Shown: positions 1 to 15,200 of the stretch, piece by piece
Position numbering within the stretch: the first letter of the stretch is position 1
Layout: every line of letters starts with the position of its first letter
DNA from: Hypericum androsaemum
Lineage: Eukaryota; Streptophyta; Magnoliopsida; Malpighiales; Hypericaceae
NCBI GenBank assembly: GCA_963995505.1
Contig: OZ023197.1
Span: forward strand, 10,529,827 to 10,593,826
DNA: 64,000 nucleotides
Direction of reading: 5' to 3'
Position numbers and translations under genes: made by a program
Notes under the pieces: generated by a model
The model's database searches: none
Seen by the model: the letters and a program-made list of their open reading frames with translations, nothing else
Told to the model about the DNA's origin: nothing

Positions 1-3000
1 CAAAGGTAGGGTAGCCACAGTTTAGTTCGAATCGCCCAATCGGCAGTTTCAGTAACCGAAACTTAACTCGTGGTCATAGTTCACGGATGGTTCCAAATTT
101 TAGAGAACCGGCAGTTCCGGAACTGCGAAATCGAGTCAAATTTTGATTTTTTTAGTTAAACCATGTATTTTATTCAAAAAAAATTAATGGCGGTTCTGTA
201 GATCGTCACAGAACCTTGTAGGAAGGTTCTGGTTCATGTTACATATTTTCGAAACTACAACCAGAGATTTCGGACCCTTGGCTAGGGTTAGGCGAAGGGA
301 TAAATCCAGTGGTCTACGAATTAACCCATAACATGGTTTTTAACTCAAAATATTCTAAATATGGGCTATCTAAAAAAAACAAGTAATTACGTACATTAAC
401 TCATGGAAATTTGATAATTGCCCTCACCGGGACCATTTCAATGCTAATAGCCTACACTGAGACATTATTATGTCGGATGAGATATTGTGTATAATCTTGC
501 TTCCAAAACCCTAACAAAGAACTTTTGGTATAGATTTGTGTTATAACCCTGTTTCCAAAACCGCTTACATCTACCTCAATGGTGAAATCATTAGCCCCTC
601 ACGTGGTGATGTCTCTTTGGAGACATGCTTCTACTTCGCCTTTGAGGTTGCTAGACACAGTTACAACCACATCTTGACATTGTTTTCCTAAATTTGAATT
701 TGCAGTCGTTATTATCAATCTGGTGCTCAAAGGACATTATAATTGTGGTATTGGATAGAAACCGCAATTAATTTGTTTGGACCACTCAAAGCTAAGCCAA
801 GAAATTATAGACATATTCACAAAACACATATTTTTGTTCAAAATGATCAGTATTCGCCAACCCGTCATTCTCTCGGCTATGCTGCCGGAGGCTCTAGGGA
901 AGTTGGAATAAGAGAACAGTCACTTTGGGATGGGCTTCCTACTTAGATACTTTTAGCAATTATTCACTCCACACTTGGCTACCCAACGTTTACCGTGGGT
1001 ACAATAACTGGTACACCAAAGGTGGCAATGGACTGAAACAAAAAATAATACATGTTCAAGATGAGTAGGATCACATCTCCAAACCTTGTTTTTAATTGTA
1101 GCTACAATTTTCAGGGTTTGCATTTATTTAAGTAAGAACAGCATTTTGCCGGTTAATCTACGTGGTCGGTGGTAGTGAAACCCATATTTAACCACAAGCT
1201 ATTCAGAACCAGAACAAAAACAAAGTGGCATAGCTGGAAGAGGAGGGAAAAAATGCACTGAATGGAACGTAGTGGACATAGAAAAAAATTGGTTAGCAAG
1301 CGATCAGTCAGTAGAGGAAAAGATGAGGCATGGAGGAGATTTCCTGCAAAGATCACACGTGAACCCCTGCATCAACATGTCAAGCATATCATATCTGTAA
1401 CGGTTTCACTTCATGTGCACCTGCTGAAACGAAACAGATACAATATTCACGTACCTGATTGCAGAGACTCGAATCGGACCGTGGCGATATCTGATAACAT
1501 TATATATGCAATTATCTGAGCAGTCTCAATCATTTGGATGCACAGCCGAGATCCAATCGCAGCCTCACCTTATCAACATTTCCTCCACTGTAAAATACCT
1601 GGAAATTACCTTGTAAACGAACAGCACGAGAGCCAGGCTCGAAAATGGATCAGTAGACAACATAATTACGAATGCAAGAGAACCAATCCACGAGACTTGT
1701 ATGTTAGGATCAGAAAATACATCCTCTGTTCAAAAGAAAAGGAGAACACACCATAAAAAAATTGATGGTCAAGAACATTGGCTCTGCAATTAGCATATGG
1801 CACTAGAATGGAATTGCACTTCCGGCCAACTATGTTTTTCAAATGAAATGGAACTAGATGCGAAGGCCGAGAATGCCAAAAGGCGATGTATTTTCCGGAT
1901 GAGAACTTGCACAAATTGCTATTATATACAACATATTGTATGTACATGATATCTATGACCTCCGTCCGACTAGTAGGCAAAATAACAATCCTAGCCTTCC
2001 CAGCGGATGCAAGGCCTTTGAGGATGTACATGCAAGAGATGAAACAGCATTCATCAAAACAGAGCTTGCAATGATTCCACAAAAACTACACACAATACCG
2101 TGCAGCGCAGCCATGGCTACCTTCCCCGACCACAAAAAATGATTGAGCATCGTTTCTCATGCAGAACATGGCCTTCCAAGACCACAATCCCTTTCGAATT
2201 AGCATGACAACCATGCAGCCTCCAACCAGCACGAACAGCAAATAATTTGAGATGCATCAAAATTAAAGCACCAACAAAACCCCTGATTTAAACTTGATAT
2301 CAGTCCATTGCTACAATTCTTTTTTCCCAGACTGATTATTCTGACTTTCGGACATACTTCTCTTCAAAGATGGACCTGTTTCAAAAAATAAATGGCAAGG
2401 TAAGCATCAGCGCGCTTCTCTGCACCAGCTTTCTTTCTTGTTCGATAAGGAGGATTTTACTGAAAAGCATGGGGATCCGCAATCATGTATATCGAGTAGA
2501 GAAAACGCAATCCTCAAAAGAATTGACAATCTAAACAGCATTCTCAAATATATCCCCCAGAACCAAAAAATAATAAACTGTATACCAGCCATCAACAAAG
2601 TAACCGAGGGGTTTTTAATCAGACACCAAACACCCTTCTATTTCACTCTCTCCATATGCAACAACAAATGGTAATAGGATCATGGCATCTAGGCAACACC
2701 GTTTGCATTCACTACAAAACAACCTCAAGCTCAAAGCTATTCTCTTGGCCCCTCGAAAATGCAAGATTGTTAAGCCCTCGCCTACAACCTCTATAAACAT
2801 GCACAGAAACGGAGATATTGCTCTAGCCAATGAAATTTTCTCTTACACATAAGACATCTATTTACAACAAAAATTAGGTTATTACATGTCAGAATCTTGC
2901 TTCAGGTCACTTCCCAAACCAGGAAAGACACTATGAAAGGAACACCACACAACCAAATAACTCTCCAAGGAATCCACTAATTCATACTGGGCATGATACC

Positions 3001-3224
3001 CCATACTCACTTTCAACGGACAATCTTTACACTTTTCCACAACGTTTTGCTCTCAACAACCACAGAATATGGAAATGAGTTCCACTAAATGACTTTTTAG
3101 CCCTAGGCTCATGCTATTATAGATGCATCTTATCTCTACCAGGAACCCAGGAGAACTAGGCAGTTTACACAAGGCAGATCCCACAAATTGGAAAGACTTA
3201 TGCAAGTAAAGCAATGATAATCAA
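1..3224. other. Unassigned sequence downstream of the helicase
   Basis: No supportable gene. Positions 1-300 contain short repeated self-complementary words around CCGGAACTG and AGAACC, as in hAT-type repeats, without clear ends. Around 560-690 there is a stretch of about 40 open codons on the plus strand with no recognisable family. Positions 2606-2830 are duplicated at 60416-60640 in helicase copy D, so this part belonged to the ancestral helicase locus, probably as 3' UTR or a terminal exon on the minus strand. A last small helicase exon may lie here because a good donor (AAAT|GTAAGT) occurs at 3272/3271, but I could not place its acceptor. Confidence 0.5.
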
Positions 3225-6200
3225 TCAAACAGACGAAACACGCATCAACAAGACAGAGGTATAGTACTTACATTTGCTTGCTTTGGGCGGTCTGTTTCCA
3301 CCATTGGCGTTAGAAGTAGGAGAACGAGGCCGTTTGCCAGTAGCCTTTGATTTCTTTGATGTATCTGGCCCTTTGGTAGAAATTAGGGACGTGTAAAGAA
3401 TAGCATCAACAGCTTCCCTTTGTTGTTTTCGTTTAGCAGCAATATCCACAGAACCACCCTTGTGGCATGCATTTTTATCATTATGGGCATCCATACCTTC
3501 TAGAGCTGTGTCTGCTGAAGTTGACACTTCCATGGCACTCGAACAGTTCACCCTCTTGGAAGATTTCTTTTGACCGCTTGACTTATTCACCTTCAGGTTC
3601 TTATGGCTGTCAGCAATTTGTTGATCAGAATGGTCCAAATCCATCCCTGTAATCCTTTGCTTTTCTTCCTTTTTACCGCCGCGAGATTTCCTGCCAATGT
3701 CACTTTTACCAGCACCTTCCTTGCTCTTACTGTGACCACGGGTGATGCATTCTCTACCTTCAGACTCCGAACTATTTGACTTGTTGTCACTGGAATCTAC
3801 AGAGAGATGGCCCATTTTTTCTGGAAGATCATTCACGTCTCTGACTTTTTTCTTGGGCATGAGATCTTCTTCATTCACTGACAAGTGACTGGTACCTGAT
3901 GTTACTTTGGATTCATTGTTAGCAAAAGTGTTATGCCGCACTCTCTCTTTTGATCCGGACCTTGATTTGCGATCCTTCCTTCTACCAGGCTCGGTAAAGG
4001 ATCTAATATAATCACGCCGTTGATGAGATGGATTTTTTACAGAAGATTCAATATCACAGTATTCGCTAGAAGCTGCTTTAAAGAATGACCTATATGGCCT
4101 TTTTCCTGAGATAATCAAGTTTCTCTCTCCGGCATCCTGTAACAGAGCAGCCCAATCCTGGTTGGACCGCAGTGTTGCTGCACAACCCAAAATCCAAAGG
4201 GAAAGCTTGGCCCTAGTCAATGCAACATTCATCCTTCTTACATCAGCAACAAACCCGATACTTCTTGAGTTGAATGGGGATTTATCAGAACATGAATCAA
4301 CTGCTCTAACAGTGGAAAGTATCAGTATGTCAACCTCCCGGCCTTGAAAACCATCAACAGTATTGAACTCCATGTCAGCTGCTGCAGAAGAGCCAAATGC
4401 ACTAGAAAATCGAGAACGCAAGAGTGACAATTGACACTTGTAAGGAGTTATGACACCAATTCTTCCACCAGCAAACTCAGATGGGTAACTGCACAGAACA
4501 TTAAATGAAAATATCATCCATATTGTAACAGTGAGAATCAGTTATTCAGTTTGAAAATTTGATTTCGTACCTCATCTTGAAAAACCTAAGAAGTTCAACC
4601 GCAGCTTCAGCTTCATGCTCATTATACAGGGACATCGCACCGGTGTTTTTATCTCGTAGCTCCTTGCCATCCATGATGTCATAAAATACATAAGGTCCAA
4701 GGCTGTGGCTTTCATGGAAGGGTGCTGATTTTCTGGACATTTGCTCTCCATTCAGCAATTTACCATCATAAAAATGCAACGACGGGAACCGGCAAATCTC
4801 AGGATGCATCCTATACTGAAAAAGCAAAGAGCATGTGACTTCAGTTTTCTAGGGCCGTACACGATTCATTGACAATATTGCTCCCAACTCGAAGCTTTAA
4901 ATCATCCACTGCCATGGTACATAACTGACAATATGAGAATTGGCATGATAAACCAGAAAGGAACTGGTTAAATATAGGGCGATCCATGTTACTAATGGAC
5001 AACTTCATCACTATCAACGATTCTGAGGAAGGAAATTTTATAAATTTTATAAAAACAAAGAAACAGCAAATAAGCTACCTATAAGAAAGTAAATGCACTT
5101 AAACTTCACCTGTTTTGTTAGCATCACTACAGGATGACCAGCTCTTTGCAACCGCTCAAACATACTGCATTCATATAGAAACTTGCTAGCAACATTAGAA
5201 AGTACAGTTGCAGGAAGCTGCTTTGGATCGCCAACCTGCAACAACAAGTACAACACGTGAGACGTGGTTCAAATACCCCTTATGACAAGAAAGAGATATA
5301 GTACAGTGCATGATGCTTACCATTACGCACTTTGCAGCAGTGGACTTTAAAAGTTGCAAGGGAATCAAAGTGGCAGGTTCAAGCGCCTAGAAAAATGAAA
5401 TTCGTTATCACATATAACAAGGCCATTCTGATGAACAACATGAAAAACAGTAACAGAATGAAACCAAAGCATACTTGAGCTGCTTCATCAATAATCACTG
5501 CATCAAATAGCGTGTGTTCAGATAGAGTTCCAAACTTGTGGATTGACATTGACTCAGAGCAGACTGTGTAAAGGTCCCCACCACAACCGCTCAAAGTTGT
5601 TACAACAATCTCAGCTTCTTTTAAAATTGATTTCCTCAGCCTATGTCTCTGGGTTTTAATTTCTTCACCAGCTCTCCTCTCTCGTGCCTGAGCAGCACTA
5701 AGATCCTTATAGATCTGTTTCTTTTGTTCGTATAGTTTCCGAAGCTTGCACTCTAACTGAACATCTGACATTTCCTCTGCATCGTCTCCTTTAAGTATCG
5801 CATCTTCTGCAGAAGTTTTGAGCTCTGAACTGCAATCCAAGTTTGCACGCTTTGCTTCATAGAACCTGATCCGGTCAGCTAACTTTTCTAGATTAGAACG
5901 CAATGCAGTAGAAGAACTCATGTTTGAACTCGCACTAGCATCACTTTTGCACACCCTTTCTTCCGTGAGACGATGATCAACAATTGTGTCAATAAAGAAT
6001 GGTAGGGAATTAGGATGGACTGTTTTTGCATTACCAACCCGAACAAGGTACGGCTTATACTTTTTCCCATCACTGCCATAGAGTCCTCCGCTAGAAATCC
6101 TCGAAACTAACTCATCGACAGCAGCATTTGATTGCGCACAAATAAGCACCCTTCTCCTAGCAGAATTTCCTGTTGTCTTCTCATTCCTTTCCTTATCATC

Positions 6201-9200
6201 ATTTAATTGTTTAGCCAAGGCGGCATCTTGCCATGCCCTTGCAATTGCAACTGACTGGCTAATCTTTGGCCTTGAATTTATAGAAGAATTATGGCTCTGT
6301 TTTGGAAGTTTTTCTGAATTGTTTGACTCACTTGCACCCCGAAGTATAGCAAGCAAGCCACTGACTATGGCCAGAACAGTACGGGTCTTGCCAGTGCCTG
6401 TGATCAAAAGAGAATTTGTCACAAACATGGTCAATGTTATACCCAATACCAATCTTAGGTAAAAGGTATACCTGGAGGACCCTGAATAAGGGATAATTCA
6501 AAGCTTTTCTGCAACATGGGTAATCCAACAGCAACTTCAATGGCCTGAAGTTGGCTTTCATTGAAAGAGGCCCTTAACATTTGCTCTAAGGGCTGAGAGA
6601 GCTTATTCAACACTCTTAAGGATCGATCAGCATGGACAGGACTAGTGGCAGGTTTGAGAATAGCCGATAGAATGGGAATATCCTTGATGGAGGACAGTGC
6701 TTGAAATTCCCGAAGTTGAGGAGTAATGCTCATGATGCGGCTCGCATGCCATTTGCTACGATCAACAAGTTGCCTTCTAGCTTGATACAAGCGTGAAGAA
6801 CCATTAAGAAAGTAAAACCTGATCAGAAGGATACTCGAGCTTCTTTTGTTGTCCCTCTCGCGTCTTTCAACCTATAAAACATAGGTCCATTTATAGATGC
6901 TAGTCGCTAGATGTAATTGACTCAGAAACCTGACTGAGATATAAGCATCTACCAACAGTGATGTGCATTCAAAACATAGCTGGGAAACAACTACAGAAAG
7001 ACCAAAACAATTCAAGTTCATACATGACAAGTAGCCCATGAAACAATACTTCGCTGCAATCTAGGAACAACCATGGCTAACCTATTCAGTCTAAGCTTTA
7101 ATGGAAAGCTAATTATGAAATACCCCCATCACAGTATTAGGTTTGAGAGATGATGGTCGTTCTTTGGCGTTAATATAATAGAGCAGTTGATAATAAGTTA
7201 ATAACAGAGACTGGACAAAGCTTGACAAATCAAGGAATGAAGGGAAAATTAAAGGTGCTAACACAGCATCATGCCCAGAGCTAGTTAGCAAATATGTCAT
7301 CACTGAGCATAACTGCATCAATACACTTGCCTTTCCCAATAGATACAAGCATGTCTTGAAACATTCGACCTTTTTCCCTTTTTCATGGATATTTAGAAAA
7401 TATGCACAGAAATCTTCTAGGGGAGATTATGCAATGATTACTTGCATTAACGCAAGTGCGTATATGGGTAGAAGCATGTCTTGCAACTAGAATGTGAATA
7501 AAGGCAGGCTATAAATAGGTGATAACAAAACATGGAACACACCTTTCCAACCACATGGACCTCGTGAGAAGCAGACTGAGGAGCCTTTTTTGTTAGCAAA
7601 ACAAGGTCATTTTCAGTAAAGCTTCTGGATGATGTGGCATCGTTATCATCATGAACAAAGCGGAGAAGATGGAAGTCATCAACTCTTTCAACAGATAATA
7701 CTGATAGGCGCCCATAGTAAATGTCATCCCAGGAAGACATTTCCATGAAGGAATTGTATAATTGTGCTTTAAACTCCTCCAAGACAAAAGGACGAAAAAT
7801 GCCTACATATTGTTCGGGTGTCTGAAAAGATACAGGAACCTTCTTCAATGCATTAACAGTCTGATTCTCGTCTTCATTGGTTGATGCCAACCCTACCATT
7901 GCAAAATAATCTACCTCCAATATTGGTTTATACCAATCATCTAGCCTGGGAGGCTTAAACCTTTTAGCTCCAGACTCCTGTCTCAGTATTCCATGTCTAT
8001 TCGCAACAGGACTTTTAAGCTGAATAAGCTGTCTTTTAGGCGCAGGAATAATGAACTTTACCACATTAACCTGCTTCTTCGCTGATTTTTCTGTTGAATC
8101 AAATGGATCTTCATCGATATCACGCACTAGCTCTCTTAGTACAGAATCACTCTTGTTCTGTACAGCAGTTATACAAGTTCTTTCACCTTCGGAATTGGCG
8201 AAGTTGTCGGAGGAACTTTTACTTATTTCCGAGCTCTCTGATGTACGAGAATTGTCTACATGTGATTTTCCATCCTTTTTCCCCTTTTCCTTTTCACTTA
8301 CAATACTGAGATGCAAAGGTGCTTTCTCACTTAATTTTTCAGACTTTGACCTCGTCAATTTAGGGCCAGATGACACATCTCTTTGTTGGAAGTTATCATC
8401 CAGATTCCTTATAGGATCAGCCGTACAGACCTCCTGCAACTCCCTAGCAATGCTTGGAATCATCTCTACTGGACCATCAGCTTGTGAAGAGCATTTTCCA
8501 GGAGTAGGGACTCTCTCAATATCCCTCAAAATATTTCCAGATTCAGAGGCAGATTCAAATGCCTTAGCGGGTGTTATCTGGTTTGGAGCATCATCATCAG
8601 AAAGATCTATGAAATTGCTTTTATGATCTACATTTCTGATCCATCTTGAATCAATGCCATGCACATCCTTATCCACTTTGGAAGCAGGCTGCAATTTCAT
8701 TGATGGATGCCCTTTTGCAGAAGACAAACTTTTTGATGCTGAAGATTCGAGTAAATGCGCAGTAGAAGACACCTCTTTGGATAATGAAACACGAAGACTT
8801 AATACTTCTTTTGCCAACTTTTCAATATCTATACTGTCTGCAATAAGGTGAAACTTTGACGCATTAGTATGTGCTTAAATCTGTAGCGTGCAGCAATCTT
8901 CACAATTCTAAATGTTACCGAGGATGTAGCAAAAGAAAAGCTCACCACATAAAACATGATTCTCAATAGCCTTGATGTTTGAAGCAGTAACATGACCACC
9001 ACATCCTCTGAGCAGATTCAACAGAGAAGTTACTGTTCGTTTCCAGTAGACAACTACAACCTTCTGTGAAGACTTTCCCCAGTCCAACAGATCATGAAGC
9101 CAGATAAAATCATTAGCCTCCTTCAACATCTTGATGGTGGTCCCAGAATGCCTTTGAAGTGATGAGCAAAGTATCCCAAAGGCAACAGGGAGGATCTCAA

Positions 9201-12200
9201 GTACTCGGACGCAAGTCATCTGAAACATTGCGGAAACATTTATCAGAGCTACCAAGTAAAACTTATATCCCAGACAAAATCCTGTTCCAATATTGAAGTA
9301 TATGTGCGTTGCAAAAAGAGGTTAACAGCACAAGCAAAGCACCAGCAAATGAGAAAACCAAAATGCACTTTGCCAGCTCAAAAACCAAATCCACATATTT
9401 AAACAACTTTTCACAGCCAATACCATCAAAACACTGATTTGCAAAGATTCTGAGAGTGAGATATTGGAAGGTTATCGTAATACCTGACAAAGACTATAAT
9501 CAATAAATGCCTTCCCTTCCATCAAACAGTTCTTAATAGAGGGCCATGCTGTTTCTGACAGCAAGGAGCGAAAACTTTCTCGAGCTTGTAGGTCAACGTT
9601 TGATGAATGTCCAACAGTGCTTGCAGGCAAGGGATCGACAACTGGCTCGATCAGAAATCCACCTTGAGAAGAGTACTTAGTTGTATTTAGGGTACTAGAG
9701 GAATTTTTTTCCACAGAATCTCGATCAACCAAGTCTTCTTTAAGCAGCTTGCACAAAACAAAGAAAAAGTGCTGCAGATTGTGAAACTTGGAAACAACCG
9801 AATCCATTTGAACCTGCACATAGCATATTCCAGAGAGTAAATGGATAGTCAACTTCGCTGCCAGTTGATTAACTACGCCCACTATTCTTCCAAAAGGAAA
9901 CTGATCAGATGGTCTGCCTTCAGCTCTACACAATAGGTTACAGAGGTCTAATTCAGACCATCTATAAAAGATTGTCCCATGCACTTCCAGCAAAAATATT
10001 AGCAGAAGCACAGATGTGTACAGGGATCAGATAACATTTAGACAACGCAGAAGCAGACGTACAATTTCTCCAGGATTTATCAAGCGTTCAAGCCTAAACC
10101 TTAATTATACCATCAGTCCCAGAGTTAGGTTTGCAGTCAATACACTCATCGAGTTTCTACAGGTTCAATCGATATCTGTAATTTCAAATTCAAGATGATG
10201 CATATAAATTTTATTTTAAAAAGTCATCCCAACTATATAAAGCAGCTTATCATTAGTTTCCAAGTGATATCCATGTTTGCTTGAGTAACCCAGCAATAAT
10301 TCTATTCAAGAGAGGAAAATAGAATAGCCACTAGTAAATAGTTGGAATAAAGAGCTCATACCACCTTCTACTTGTTCATAATCATAAAGAACAACAACCT
10401 TCTACTCAAAATTGAGTCATTTATTACTCTATACTTTTCAAATTGGAACAAATAACAACCTCCCATCAACTTTTTAGTCACAGGTGACACATTATCGTTG
10501 TAGGTGGGGTGCATGTTAGCATGAATATGCCACATCATCTGGTTGACTTATCAGTTGATAAGTTGACTTGGCATTAGTTATTTATAGAAAATTATCACAA
10601 TTAGAAAAAGAAAATTTAAAAATTAATTAAACTTTTAAATAATCTAAAAAAGGGAGAAAAAATAAAGCAAACAATTCTAAAAATTGAAAAAAAGTACAAA
10701 AGAAAATAGAAAGAATTCCGGCCTCCCTAATCTTGCATAGAAGCACACACTAATCAGAATATGCTTTCTTGCCTTACAGTAACGTGGTTAAGCCACTAGC
10801 ACAAACCCAAAAAAAGAGAAAGCAACATCAGATTACAGCTGGCATGAAATTATACTGTGTACTTACCAAATCCAAAGCATGTCTCAACCCAGAAAAGGTG
10901 GCTGAGAGAGAATAATCGGAGCAAAGAAACTTCAAACCAGAAGCCAGACCCCGTGTGTTTGAAACTTGTTCTAAAATACACTTCCCAAACTGCCTAACAT
11001 TCTGTATCAGGTCAGAGAAAATTATTCAGCCAGACAGAAAGAAGTCAATAATGTCTGCATACACAAACAGTGTGACAAAGTAGAGAGAGAGAGAGAGTTT
11101 TACACAAAGGTCAAATTCTAAGATAAGATATGTAAGAGATCACTTTGATATTCTTACATCATTGGAATCCAGAAGCGAAAGGATCACACTCTCAGCCATA
11201 CTTGGTTCCCAGGTCCACTGCTTTGGAAGCTCGCCTTGCCCAATTTGAACTAGAGAATATTCAGTCAGCCTGTGGAAGCATCCATAAAGTTTCGAAGTGA
11301 TTTATAGATAGCACTCGATATTGTAATCCAGCATAAAAAACGGTAGATCAAGGTTTCCGCACTCATTTAAGAGATTCTGAACGTTTTTAATAGTTGGGTT
11401 AACTGCACCAGTAGCCGTGTTATTCAAGAACTGCAAAAAAGTACCCAATATGGTAATGAAAATAGGGATGGCACCCAGGCAGTGATGTTCCTGAGATGCT
11501 AATGAAAATAGGGATTTATGGTGTAAAATTTGGGGCAATTTTTAATTATGGGTTTTTGAAAAATAATTAAAAAGTTCCTTTGAGGATGTTTTGGTCATTT
11601 GATTACTATTCCAGCATCATTTTGTACATTGGAGAAAAACACACAGCTTTTTGGTGTTTTCCATAACTCGGGTACTTATCTGCAGTCTATAAATAACACA
11701 AGGTCTTATGTGCAACTCACCCTTGATAATAATCTGAAGGCCATAGCAAAACAAAGAGGAAGAGAGTAAAACCTGTTAAATGTCCTGATTAAAGAAAGAT
11801 GAGCCATTGACACTTTGATCGAATTCTTAGACTCCTTCCCACCTCCTCCGTCATCAGAACCAGTAGGAACCTTCCACCCAAAAGATGTTGAGATTTCTGT
11901 AGCAGAAGATGAAAGCCAGGTTCTAACAGCAATAGCCATTTCTGCACTGTTTTCAGGTTCTACCAAAACCAAGCGAGAACGTGCCCAGAAAACTGCATTA
12001 AAGAATGATACAGGAAGGGTTGATGGATCTGTGTCTACAAGGACATCAATCCACAACATGGGGATGCACATCCAATTTTTGCACTCTTGAGAAGTAACTT
12101 TACTTTGGGTAAGAAATTCCATCCAACAACTATTATCCTTCTCTTCAACAATCAACGAAGATGAAAGCCCATCATTATCATCAGCGTCATCATCATTCAG

Positions 12201-15200
12201 ATGAATGGGCATGCTTCTACCACTAGGAATGCCATTGTTCAACAAATATGTTACTAGAGCAGTAGCATCAGAAACAACGATGGCCTGTATCAGATCAATT
12301 GCAGGTTGACGAAGAGAACTATGAAGCGAAGAATCTTTCAAAGAGGCCACAAGTGTAGGACCCCTGGACAAAGAACCGTTAGAAATTAGTGACACATGGC
12401 AGAGGAACAACAAAAACAATGTACATTCCATCGATTAAGCCAGGCATTTGGAAAATAACTCAAGTTGACTGATATTCAGAAGTTGGTGCACATTATTTAT
12501 AATGGATAGGACAATACCCAAGACTTTCTGCTGAACAAGCCAAAGTTTATGCATCGATGGACAAAGTATTCCATTTTCCTGGTCATGCATGTCACAAGAT
12601 TATCCAACATTGCACAAGCGGCACTCTCAAGTCTCACATAGTGCTTCCAACTATCCGCAGCATGCTAGCACTTCACTCGCACAATTCCGTCAACCAAGTT
12701 CCCCAAATACTTCAGAATTTTTACAACCAATAATAATGGGAAGAAGATGAGACCAAATAGACACAAACAAACATGTCAATTTGTCTCATTAGAAGAAATG
12801 GGAACTTGAGCAATCAATCTGGGTATGTACACATCTCCGTGCAGTGAATACCACTTTTCCATCCTCAAACTTCCTCTAACTAGCAGTAAGAACATTCCTT
12901 CACATGCATCAAGAAATATGCAACATGCTAGCCACGAGTGTTGGACAACTTATACTTAAATGTTCAAGTGATTTTTGGTGTTTTACCTTTGTGGTCAGAT
13001 TTTTTTTGTAGCTGAATTGTTTGTGGGTGAATTACATAACAAGCTTTGTGCAAAAAAGCTTGTTGATAGAAAAGTAACATAGAGGTGAATGGATGGGTAA
13101 ATGACAATTTCAGTGTCAACATTTTAACAAAAAAAAAGGATGGTTCCAATGAATATTTCGACCCGAAGTTAGGTGACCAGTGACCACACAAGTTATTTAC
13201 CCGAAAAATATAGAAAGCATCAACTATGAGAGAAAAAACAAAAAGTGTCCAGCATAAGTGAGGTGGCAAACACAGCATACCACATATGAGAGCATTCAAA
13301 AGGAGGGCAAGGAGGGCTCATCTTGTAGCCACGGAGGATGATTAGAAGTGCTATCTGCACAAAGGTTTAATCAATAAATGGTGACACTGGCGACCAAACC
13401 AACACAGCCATACCTATACTTCCAGAAAAATGAAGCTATTGTAGGTACAGTTGTACCCTGAACTAAAAAAAATGAACCTTGCAAGCCAATTTCCTAGTCA
13501 GAAGATTGAAGTTGCTGCTTGCAGGAACTTGGTGGAGGAGAAAATACAAAAACTGTCTGCGTTGCTTTTCATGTTCCCCATCTTGTAAAGCCTCTAGAGA
13601 CTGGAAAAGAAAAACTCTTGTGTGTCAGGCGATGCCAAAAGATGCAGCTTGTACCAGGTAAGTAATTTAGGGTAAACCAAAGGTTTTCAAGTGACATGAC
13701 TGGAGAAAAAAAACGCACAATGAGAGAGGCATGCCTGCAGAAATGGTGGAAACAGATCGAAAATGTCTTTGTGGATTTTCTCATTTCGAGTGTGAAAACA
13801 TTGCCCCACTAATGTGTTCCGCATCACACTTGGAGACAAAGTAGCCCTCAACCAAAGCTTACAACCTTAAAACAAAAGGTGAACATGAGAACAAGAACGA
13901 GATGTGGATATCTCAACATGAATGGCAAAAGCAATCGACCTAAAGGACAGAAACCATAATTACCGAGCATTTTGAAGAGTTCCTTTAAACAAGTGACAGC
14001 ATGAGAGAATTCTGCTGAATCACCACTGATTTGGTTGAGAACAATGTCAAAAAATATTGGATAACGCTCCAATATCCCTTCTTCAAAAGCTGGAGGATCC
14101 AAGAATTCAAGCCTTTACAGATCATAAACACAAATCAGCTTCATACCAGAGAAGAGAGAGAAAGAAAAAGCTAATAGCTATCAGATTGAGATTTTAGTAA
14201 ACAATTCCTACAATGAGGTAATTCCAAGCCATATGGAAATTCGGTCAATCTGTGCTCTTGGCCTCAAATTCTTTGATGCTGACGGGAGAACTTCCGTCTC
14301 CAAATATGCAAGGAATTTGTTCAGCAAAGGCTGCAAAGGTTCCAACTCTGATGCTCTCCTAAACACAATAGCATGAAATTGTTTAGTATAATCTTCACAT
14401 AAGTCTGAATGTGAATAGCCAAGTGAAAAATAGTGACTGAAAACTGAGCTTTACATAGCATATAATTCAATTTATATTTTGGTTTACAATAAACCAGAGG
14501 CCACTACCAGTTTTATCCAGACAATTAGAACATAGACTCAGAATTGTTGACAAGATCATACGTGTTCAATCTATCAAGTTTATGTATAGCCTAAAATGGA
14601 ATCCATCCCCTACCTAATAACAAAGGATGAATTTAATAACCAAAAAATGCAATTTTAGTTACACTAGTCAACCAATGTTCGGTGGTAAGAAGGGTGCTTT
14701 GCAATTTGGTTCTGGTGCCAACAAATTAAAAATTCGTTTAACTCCCGAGTTGCACTAGTTGACAGAAGTATGATTAGAATAAACAAGTAGCAAATTAATG
14801 TGATGACAAACATGGAAAAAAAAAGAACACGCATTATTGAGGAACAGCATGCTCAGGACCTCTAGCTGCTGAGAGCACACACGGTTGAATTATCATTCTG
14901 AGAAAAAAGTACCTCAACTTTTCCATGGATCGTGCTAAACGTCGACCAACAGTACGCACTCTTCTATTGCAGAAAAGCAACACATAAACACCCTGGAGTT
15001 AAAAAGGAATTCATAAGGTTGGATAACAAGCAAGGGAAAGAGATAGGTACCAACAAAGGAAGCCAGGAAACTTGCAATGACAAACACAGATACTGTAATA
15101 AAGCAAACTACAAAGCAAGTGATTACTAGAAGTACCGGAAACTGTTGATTGCCAGCCAAAGCAAGCTCATGCACGTCGTCAACTGCTTCAATGAATAATT

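Noticed and set aside
743..946. Short plus-strand frame near the start of the window as a gene
   Set aside because: Only 67 codons, no recognisable motif, no splice context and no relation to neighbours.
8051..8626. Long open frame on the plus strand (191 codons) opposite helicase exon 15
   Set aside because: It is the antisense shadow of the well-supported helicase exon, with no known family and the same feature in copy C.
9813..10011. Extending helicase exon 13 upstream to 10011 because the frame is open (HGTIFYRWSELDL)
   Set aside because: The acceptor at TATGTGCAG|GTT (9813) keeps phase 0 with exon 12 and gives the family sequence. The upstream AG is out of phase, so the open stretch is intron.
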